NCBI GenBank assembly: GCA_039105265.1 | Contig: JAPFFF010000002.1 | Span: 9,692,399-9,756,398, forward strand | Origin: Tritrichomonas musculus | Taxonomy: Eukaryota > Parabasalia > Tritrichomonadida > Tritrichomonadidae | Length of the DNA: 64,000 nt | Reading direction: 5' to 3' | Shown here: positions 34,901 through 41,800 of the stretch, in pieces | Position numbering within the stretch: position 1 is the first letter of the stretch | Layout: the number at the start of each line of letters is the position of its first letter | Notes under the pieces: model-generated | What the model was told of the DNA's origin: nothing | The model's input: the letters and a program-made list of their open reading frames with translations, nothing else | Database searches by the model: none | Program-made: the position numbers and the translations under genes

Positions 34901-36480
34901 TTAGAATCACAATGTTTAACATGATCTTCGAATCTATATAAGTTTTGTTTACCATAATGAACATATGAATTACATTTAGGACATATATGAATTTGTGTTA
35001 ACTTTTCAGCATCTTTAATAAACATAATATGAATTGTAAGATCTTTTGTAAATAATAATGCTGAATATGTTTGATAATCTTTATTGAAAAACCATTGTTC
35101 TTGAATATCATATTGATTAATTTCACTAAAATATTCATAAATGTTGATATTGATTTTATGTTTTTGAGCTGATTCTTTCATTTCATCTAATGTTACACCT
35201 TTAAAATTATTTAGTATAAGTTGTCCTTCTTTTGGTATTTTTGTTGTATATTTGATGTTATGTTCTTCTAATAATAATTTTTTAGCAACTTTAGTTCTAT
35301 GATTTATTGTATAGTAATTATTTTTATCTTTTCTTTGATTTTCTGGATTTGTTAATTCTGGATATAAACAACAAGCTAAAAATCTAAACCAGCATAAACA
35401 ATCATCTTCATCATCAGCTATTATATAATTATTATTTGATTTGAAAATTTTGGGTAGATCTTTAATATGTCCAGTTACTTTTCTCATTCTTGAAACTGTA
35501 AATGAAACTGAATGTACTATTGTTAATTTATTGTTAGATGATGTAGTTTCATAACTGTTTAAAACTGTTTCTATATACATTTTACAACTTTCTAAGCTTT
35601 GTTCATTATTAATTATTATTGGAATAGAAGCTTTATAATTTTTCCATCTTATTTCTCTAGCTTCATATTCATAAGTTTCTTCATATGTTTCAAAATTAAA
35701 CGAACTTGTTTCAAAAACTCCACTTAACTGAAAATGTATTTTAAAAGGTTTTATCTCTTCTTTGTATACTTTATATAATGATTCATATATGTTATTAAGT
35801 GAAGATATTTCATTAAAATAATATGTAATTATTGGTTCTCTATTATCATATCTTTCTTTAATAAATTCAATAGGATAATGATAATTTTGTAATGTTTCTA
35901 CAGCTTTATCGAAATTATTAGGGTAATTGATAATAAGAAAATCATTATGCTTATTTTGAAAAGAATGTCCGTTTTTCTGTAAATAATCATATAGTTCTTG
36001 ATTTTCTGGTTCATTTATTACTGGTTTATCAATTATATCTAATACTTCATTTATAGCTTTCTTTGCGATTTCTATATTATTCTTAATTATTTGTTCTTGT
36101 TTAAACTTATTTCTTATTGATTTGTGTATATATTCATCATGTTTATCATTATATTTATATTTATCTTTATTTTCACTTAATTGTTTAAAGAAGTTATTAT
36201 CATCTTTATCTTCTCCTTCTTTAATAAATTTGCAATTAATAAATCTTGATATATGATCTTCATTTAATGTATTAAGATTTTCATCAATATCATCATATAA
36301 TAATAATATGTCAAAAGCTTTATTTTTATTTAAATAATTACATAAATTTTGTTTTGTTCTTTCATTATCATTAGTTATAGCAATATTAGCATCTAAAAAT
36401 GAATTCAATTCAATAATATTATCATTTAATGTTTTATTATCCCAATTTTTGAAAAATGCTGTTGTAATTATTTTAGTCAT
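31975..36480 (-). CDS. polB: Protein-primed-type family B DNA polymerase with embedded HNH-like domain (inner)
   Basis: 1501 aa. A long N-terminal region (about 1-480) is unassigned and could hold a terminal-protein function as in linear plasmid polymerases. A CPKC-x18-H-x3-C finger lies near 493-518. Exonuclease motif I is YDFETM (about 569) and motif III YNDNDVEMM (about 800). An HNH/zinc domain follows (CCYLC, PTLDRIDND, CCIECNKLRKRN; about 913-955). Polymerase motif A is DFNSLYPSSF (about 1041), B ISMNGSYGYDG (about 1230), and C ESDTDSLYL (about 1327). Unlike the outer enzyme it has no primase-like extension. Confidence 0.9.
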   Translation of the reverse strand: MTKIITTAFFKNWDNKTLNDNIIELNSFLDANIAITNDNERTKQNLCNYLNKNKAFDILLLYDDIDENLNTLNEDHISRFINCKFIKEGEDKDDNNFFKQLSENKDKYKYNDKHDEYIHKSIRNKFKQEQIIKNNIEIAKKAINEVLDIIDKPVINEPENQELYDYLQKNGHSFQNKHNDFLIINYPNNFDKAVETLQNYHYPIEFIKERYDNREPIITYYFNEISSLNNIYESLYKVYKEEIKPFKIHFQLSGVFETSSFNFETYEETYEYEAREIRWKNYKASIPIIINNEQSLESCKMYIETVLNSYETTSSNNKLTIVHSVSFTVSRMRKVTGHIKDLPKIFKSNNNYIIADDEDDCLCWFRFLACCLYPELTNPENQRKDKNNYYTINHRTKVAKKLLLEEHNIKYTTKIPKEGQLILNNFKGVTLDEMKESAQKHKININIYEYFSEINQYDIQEQWFFNKDYQTYSALLFTKDLTIHIMFIKDAEKLTQIHICPKCNSYVHYGKQNLYRFEDHVKHCDSKFKKQFVSVKEALPYCPHILNNSVYEYCLAYDIEWKPNIYYITYDFETMEQIINKESSKSTTINSRLIPISVSSCVKSAKGLLTKNFSLRDSKDFIINWINWLFEQSLTVYKDKQQYSCVPENIDSNINVITVFGFNSSRFDSNLFKQYLNAEHWKIESNSIIGTLSSLKQFILVSSKYDTKLRFIDAQSFVAGGTLKQFGTDFGGLDNSNKGVFPYEAINSENYNEVLSKSEPFEYNDFYSYLNQKNPLTKEEYEEYVKDSKNYRDRWSYLLAYNDNDVEMMIKPLDNLIKMNAEYKVDLISNLSLSKCSACIKYALAYKDFDVNAKYEIINKENTFKPSLKWFRYKCDSYYKQDQKYNQTHKDKPRNLDKCISVSDYDEFIKMYENSCCYLCDEHFTSENKPTLDRIDNDLGHELKNCKLCCIECNKLRKRNDEKITRLRIQLKKYCKLHHLPTLINDEQEYYSLRNNITGGLSNVQHRYNIKGETHINKFRYDSENNKVISEDTENIMTHVLGIDFNSLYPSSFSSTKHDFNKYHGGIMYMPGSFIKRIEVKDKQSKQRVLDIITNKTRFQPNPKYLFKAEVKLVCPKNKINYFINFPPVFRNIMIKNEENVIGSYMYNYLEKHKLTSLNKEERKLTMLLDTYGQYMTFSNYYLWFLLDHGLILEDVKSISLYEAHTGFNEFVTTFMKKRQDIISKKEKGNEKFYKISMNGSYGYDGINTEKFCKVKICDTNKAYQYIISQTYMNGAQLKDDLFIIQQQPKYYHCTTCLQESFWTLDLSKFVYLTFYYDFLIRCLDTNKFHYIESDTDSLYLAVSGDKNKPPSQLFDYIIKDKSFWDKHVYKYLPNPNINTIEDEKKLLGCAIEKIGENMIALAPKCYCIFNNNENVKAMKLKGISLKKNDIKHTDYNEIISNQSVKIGKNINLQMKNNIMSKITVNKNALTGVHTKMIVLENQSCAPYIFGLSANDYLINQ

Positions 36481-36993
36481 TTTTGATTTTTGTTATTTAT
36501 GTGTGATTAAAAATTAAAAAATATAATAATTTAAAATTAAAATATTTCAAAATTCAAATTTAAATACAAAAATATAATAATTTATATCTCTTCTTTTATT
36601 CTACATACTCTATCTTATCTATTTTCTCTTTTTTCTCTATTATTCTACAAAAAATAATTGTCAAAATTTAAAAGTGACATTTATCCGCTTTTTTCATTCA
36701 ATTTATTCTTTCTTCTATTTTCTCTATTTTTCATTCAATTTATTCTTTTCTTCTATTTTCTCTATTTTTCATTCAATTATTCATCAACCATCTTCATTAT
36801 TCTATTTTTTCTATTTCTATTCAATTATTCTTCAACCATCTTTTTTCTTTTTTCATTTTATTCTATTTATTCTTATAATTATTTTTCATTTTTCAATTAT
36901 TATATTCAATTATTCTTTTTATTTTTATTCATTTATTTTTTATTCAATTTGTTCTATTCATTATTGAAATACAAAAATAAAATTAGAGTTTTT
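36481..36993. other. AT-rich low-complexity spacer (inner)
   Basis: This spacer is made of repeated TTATTCTTTTCTATTTTCTCTATTTTTCATTC-like pyrimidine-rich units, so forward frames stay open for up to 140 codons of Phe/Ser/Ile/Tyr. The product would be implausibly hydrophobic and runs into the opposite-strand gene. I treat it as noncoding, possibly carrying the promoter of polB on its right side. Confidence 0.6.
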
Positions 36994-37809
36994 TTATTCT
37001 TCTTCTATTATTTCTTTCTTTACTATTTCTGTATCTTCTGTTATCTCTTTCAACATATCTTCTATTTTCTTATTCTCTAATTCTTCTCTCTTTTTCTTTA
37101 ATTCTCTTATATTTTTCTGCATTTCAATTTTATCTAATTCTTCTGTAAAATATGTATGAATTTGTCCTAAATGAGGTCTACAGTTATAAAATTTCCAATC
37201 ATTATATATAACTTTATATGTTTTTCCGTTATATTCATATGTTAATTTTGATTTTTGGTTCTTATATTGAGTTAATAATTTACAACCTTCTTTTTCAAAT
37301 AATTGTGCTATATGTTCATGAGTATAACGAATACATTTTGCAAAATGTGGTCTTACACCAGAATTCCATAATGTAGGAGTTACTCTATAATCTAAATTTT
37401 TATATGTATAATGTACATGTTTATTATAACCTTCGTATTTAGAAGTAAGTATACAATCTTCTTTTAACATAGATTCTCGTAATTTGTTTTCATATTCTTG
37501 TTTTTGTTTTTCTAATCTTTGTTCTGTTGTTTCTGTTAATGCTATATTATGTTTTCGCATATAACCATAATCTTTTTTATATAATTTATTTGGTTCTTTT
37601 ACAAATCTTGAAAGTGTTGTATACATTATTCGTTTTGGGTCAGTATTACGATAAAAGGTTAAAGCATTTTCTGAATAACCGTCTTTAGGAAATCGTAATA
37701 TTTTACAATTATGTTCTTGAAAATATTTATCAATTTGTTCATTTGTGTAATTCCCATAAATTTGTTGATTTGAAGCTATAAGCTCATTAATAGTCTTTTG
37801 TGTGCTCAT
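36994..37809 (-). CDS. Protein with three DNA-binding-like repeats (inner)
   Basis: This 271-aa protein has a repeated unit at about 28-72, 115-160 and 168-222. The unit is F-x-[EK]-x-x-C-K-[IL]-L or equivalent, a gap, Y-x-Y-x-G/N-x-x-Y-[RK]-V, W, and RPH. It resembles the short repeats attached to phage and virus endonucleases and DNA-binding proteins, where FxExGCxLLxxY and RCxxC-type ends are common. The tail is a Lys/Glu coiled coil. It starts just inside the right TIR, downstream of the TATTACACAGTA motif. A DNA-binding regulator is my best guess. Confidence 0.55.
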   Translation of the reverse strand: MSTQKTINELIASNQQIYGNYTNEQIDKYFQEHNCKILRFPKDGYSENALTFYRNTDPKRIMYTTLSRFVKEPNKLYKKDYGYMRKHNIALTETTEQRLEKQKQEYENKLRESMLKEDCILTSKYEGYNKHVHYTYKNLDYRVTPTLWNSGVRPHFAKCIRYTHEHIAQLFEKEGCKLLTQYKNQKSKLTYEYNGKTYKVIYNDWKFYNCRPHLGQIHTYFTEELDKIEMQKNIRELKKKREELENKKIEDMLKEITEDTEIVKKEIIEEE

Positions 37810-37818
37810 GTTTAGTAC

Positions 37819-38036
37819 TGTGTAATATGAAAATAAAAAATATAAAAAATTTGAAAATAATTATTTTTTGAATTTTGTATTATTATTGTGATGTTGTAGG
37901 TTGTATATGAAAATCGGATTTTTCTCATATAGAAGGTATAATGGGTTCTAGATTGTGTAGAGATTTGGTTTAAAAATATTAGGTCAAGTATTATCAGTAG
38001 TTATTCGGTACTCATGTGGAACATATATATCCTCCT
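37819..38036 (-). repeat. Right terminal inverted repeat, inner Maverick
   Basis: This is the reverse complement of 15460-15677 over 218 bp, ending CCTCCT against the target duplication AACGTA at 38037-38042. Confidence 0.95.
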
Positions 38037-38042
38037 AACGTA

Positions 38043-38424
38043 TTACCCAGAATTTCAATACTAACGTTTGTTTAAATGATTTCTCTTTAAATGGAATTAG
38101 TTGAAACATAACTGAACACTACATATGATTCTACATTATCTGCGCTTTAATTTGATATGTGATTCGTCGAAATTGATTGAGTATTCGTTGAGATATGACC
38201 TTCTGAAAATTGGTGCCAAAATCCAATATTTTTCCATATCTGGGAAAGGTGAAATAATTGACCTTGGCGGTTAAGGTGAATTAAATTGACCTTATAACCG
38301 TCGAAAACGATATCCCAAATCTATAGTCAAAACCGCTCTATCTGCTTCCTATACTGAGTTAGCGTCTCCAAGCCAAAAAGTGACAACCTCTTAAAAATAA
38401 ATCCCTATATGGACTCATGTTGAT
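38043..38424. other. Noncoding outer-Maverick spacer
   Basis: No credible frame. This sequence was next to the KilA-N gene before the inner element arrived. It is less AT-rich than the inner element, in keeping with the outer one. Nothing further recognised before the tRNA-like element. Confidence 0.5.
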
Positions 38425-38506
38425 GTCTGGCCAGACACGGCTCAGTGGTAAGTCGTTTCCATGGTAATCCGGAGTACCTGGTTCGATTCTGCTATGGGCC
38501 GTTTTT
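38425..38506 (+). ncRNA. tRNA-like sequence with Pol III A/B boxes (not a canonical tRNA)
   Basis: CGGCTCAGTGG at 38438-38448 fits the A box, GGTTCGATTCT at 38480-38490 fits the B box, and a T5 tract lies at 38502. Spacing is that of a tRNA. However, no 7-bp acceptor stem can be drawn and the T-stem pairs poorly, so a functional tRNA is unlikely. GTCTGGCCAGAC at 38425-38436 is a perfect palindrome. It is probably a tRNA-derived Pol III unit or fossil captured by the Maverick. Confidence 0.4.
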
Positions 38507-38538
38507 ATTTGTAAAATTCTTCATATTCTTCTGAGAGG

Positions 38539-38754
38539 TTCCGTATATGATCTCGTCCCTAGATGATGTTCGCTAATGCGTTCCGGTCGTGCTAGGTTGA
38601 AAGAAGAGCCATTATAATTCCACATCTAGATGATGTTCGCTAATGCGTTCCGGTCGTGCTAGGTTGAAAGAAGAGTTATAATGGTTCCACATCTAGACGA
38701 TGTTCGCTAATGCGTTCCGGTCGTGCTAGGGTGAAAGAAAGGTCATATACGGAA
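38539..38754. repeat. Three 67-bp tandem repeats inside a 12-bp inverted repeat
   Basis: The unit CTAGATGATGTTCGCTAATG... starts at 38559, 38626 and 38693 with nearly identical copies. The block is bracketed by TTCCGTATATGA (38539-38550) and its exact inverse TCATATACGGAA (38743-38754). It is GC-richer than its surroundings. Confidence 0.8.
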
Positions 38755-38771
38755 TTCTTTCTTCTTCTTCT

Positions 38772-38855
38772 GTTCTCAGGTGGAGATACATATATGTTTC
38801 CTCCAAGGACCGGTCCGTTACTGATTTTGAATGCACTACATCTCCACCTGAGAAC
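38772..38855. terminator. Large hairpin downstream of the outer fibre gene
   Basis: GTTCTCAGGTGGAGAT (38772-38787) and its exact inverse (38840-38855) make a 16-bp stem. The 52-nt loop contains the perfect palindrome GGACCGGTCC near 38808. It lies just beyond the 3' end of the minus-strand fibre gene, so a 3'-end-forming or RNA-stabilising role is possible. It could equally be a short inverted-repeat insertion. Confidence 0.45.
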
Positions 38856-38874
38856 GGTTTTTGGTTTTTTGTTT

Positions 38875-41800
38875 TTAGGATTTGAATAGAGAAAGAGTCG
38901 TTTCATTTATTTTTGCTGTGACCTTTCCAACGATTGATTGCTGGATTCGTAAAGTCATGGCATATTCAGCATCCAAGATCTTTCCATTATAGAGAATTAC
39001 GTCACCAATTTGATAGAGATTTGAATCATCAACTGTGAATAGAAAGTCTCCATGGGTTGCAAATTTGATACATCCATTTTCAGCATCCACTTCTGTAATC
39101 ACTCCAACGAACTCTTTATAGGATCCATTGATTACTACACTACAAATGCAATCAGTTGAATCGTTAGCAGTGGAACTAATGAAGGATCCGTTAACATATT
39201 TATATACATGTCCACTCATGAATACAGGCTTTCCTGCAACGAAATCAGATATGTTTTGACCTGCTTCGATTGGGCAGTAATGAGTGATTGTATTTGAACC
39301 ATTGGATGTTATTTTGCCAGAAACATATAAATTTGAATCAATTGTTGTATTTCTTGCAGTACCAAACATGCTAAATGATTGAAATCTATGACCATCAACA
39401 TATATAAATACTTCACCAGTATCAGCAGTTTTTGAAGACCTATACATAAAGACAGTATTATAAGTATCATTATATCCAAATCTAAATAAAGCAAGTGTAT
39501 TAGAATCAATAGAACTAAAGAAACTTGCAATATTACTTTCGGTACTATTAATTGATAATGAACCATCATCATTTTTTGATACATATTTATTCAAGTCAAC
39601 TGGTTCAGGGATATCCGTTTTCAAAGCATACTTTCCATCAGCCACATCCTTGGTCTCATACTTATCTAATTCATAAGCCAATTCATCTTCATCAACGAAC
39701 TTCTCATCAGCCTGGGCACTAGTATAATATGGTGTCAAGTCAACTGGTTCTGGGATATCTGTCTTCAATGCATAAGGTTCTAGATCAATAGTAGGAATGT
39801 CAGTTTTGAGTGCATAAGGTTCTAGATCTCCACCATAAGTCACATATTCTGTAAAGTATGTTTCGTTAGGATCATAATTTAGGAGAGTCTCATCAGAAAA
39901 ATTGGAATTAACGTTCAAAAATCTGACTTTACCATCTTTCCAGTAATAAATGCTGGTGTCTAACCTAATTTGAGTATATCCTTGTTGCCCCGGGAATGTA
40001 AACCTTTTCTTGGTACCGCTAGTAGCATTTTGGACTTCTATATTTTGAAGAGTACCATTTATAACATCCCCAGTAATACCCACCCAATCTGGTTCGTTAG
40101 CAGAATTTGTCCACCTTAGTACTATTTTTACACGGAAATTCAAAGGAGTCTTAGCTAAACTAAATATAAAAGCACAACTACCATCCTTTCTGTCAACTTC
40201 ATATGGGATATTATTAGTTTTAGTGGCATATGGTTCTAGATCAACAGTAGGAATATCAGTCTTGAGTGCATAAGGTGTCAAGTCAACTGGTTCTGGAATA
40301 TCTGTTTTCAAAGCATATTTATCTTGGAGAAATGCAAGATTAACAACATAGTTTAAGTTTGTTTCATCATAATCTTCATTTGCAATATAGCAACTTATTA
40401 CATTGATTCTATGTTGGTTATCAAAATCATAAACAACTCCACAACTTGAACTCATTTCTAATGTTAATGCTATATTTTGAACGCCATTATTTAAAACATA
40501 ATCATTATTATTAATACTTGATATAGTGAATATTCCTTGATATTTAATATTTTCATCAGTTTTATCATATCCATCAAATAACATTCCATATTGTTTCCAG
40601 TTTTCTAAATATTGACTTGCATTAGTATAAAGAACCGAAAGAGTATTAATACTATTACCTTCATCATAATATAATTCTAATTCTTGATTGAAAGTAATTG
40701 TTTTATCAATTATTTCTGGAATATCTGTTTTCAAAGCAAAAGTGTTCGACACATATCTTGCCGAATAAGCATTTTTGTCTGTTGGTTCGATATTTTTGGT
40801 AATTGAACATGATAATATTTCCGGTGTTTCACCAGTTCCTGGATTTATTAATTCATGGGAGTGATACAGAATCCAAAGACCAGAATTACTTCCTTCGATA
40901 CGCATTATCTGAGAGGGTTGATTATCATCATCGTCATTGTACGAATAATCTACGTGAACATAATGAGCCGTATAGAAACTGTCTGATGAAACAATATCCA
41001 ACCCACATTGCTCAATCAGTTCATGATATGTGTCGTAATCCAAATCAGGAATTGTATTATTGACGATTTCGAATTGAATTGTTGTTTGCCCCTCAATAAT
41101 TTCTGGAATTTCACTCTTCACTTGATCAATAGCTTGGGTCATATCTGTTGTCAAAGCATAATTGTTCAACGCAGTACTCAAAGCAGATTCATTAACCAAA
41201 TTCTCTGGCATTTTTGGGATCTCATTCAGCCAATTTGTTTTATGGTTTTCAATGAGTTTCTTGATAGCAGCTGCAGACATCAATTGCTTATTCGTTAACG
41301 TTTCACCTAAACCTAATTCAGAATTCTCAACTTTGGTTGTATACTTGATTCTAACTGATAATGGTTCATGACTTCCCATGGTGATAATCATTAAATATGG
41401 ATCTTCGAAAGTAATTTCATAAAGTGACCCATTTGATGACTCATTTGATGTGAAACTCTTATCTTCATTGATGGAATATGTGTTTAACTTGATTACTTCA
41501 CCCTCATTGTCCACTTTGGTTTCAACTTCTAATGTACCTTTCAATGTATCAGTATAATATCTGTGACAATATTTCTCATTTGGGATCTCAATGATGGTAT
41601 CGACATATGTCAATTCTTTAATGATTTCTCTTGATTGATTCACAGATTTGTCTCTAACGACTTCATCAATATCTTCTAATTCTATTCCATCATCTTTATC
41701 AGCATCTTTGGCAAATGATAGTTTAGAAAGACCTTTAATTCCATCAATAGAGATTTGCAATAGATCTCCAGCACCAACTTTCCCAAATGTAAATACAGAT

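Larger units (their letters stand above)
15460..38036. mobile_element. Inner Maverick/Polinton element
   Basis: This 22,577-bp element has 218-bp TIRs (15460-15677 and 37819-38036; one difference noticed). The perfect 6-bp target duplication AACGTA lies at 15454-15459 and 38037-38042. It must be younger than the outer element. It is far more AT-rich and favours AGA/TTA codons. Order: two small ORFs, ATPase, IR-bounded cassette, ARILSS protein, small ORFs, coiled-coil protein, pVI-like protein, MCP, HNH endonuclease, integrase, small conserved protein, coiled-coil protein, DxDGD protein, fibre, small ORF, PolB, DNA-binding-repeat protein. It looks close to whole, with about one break. Confidence 0.95.

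Noticed and set aside
36658-37080. 140-aa Phe/Ser/Tyr-rich frame
   Set aside because: Low-complexity pyrimidine-rich spacer that overlaps a better gene on the other strand.
38425-38506. Functional tRNA gene
   Set aside because: A and B boxes are present but no acceptor stem forms and the T-stem is poor; kept only as tRNA-like.
38676-38906. 76-aa minus frame beyond the fibre gene
   Set aside because: It covers the 67-bp repeats and the hairpin and overlaps the fibre end; no sign of coding constraint.
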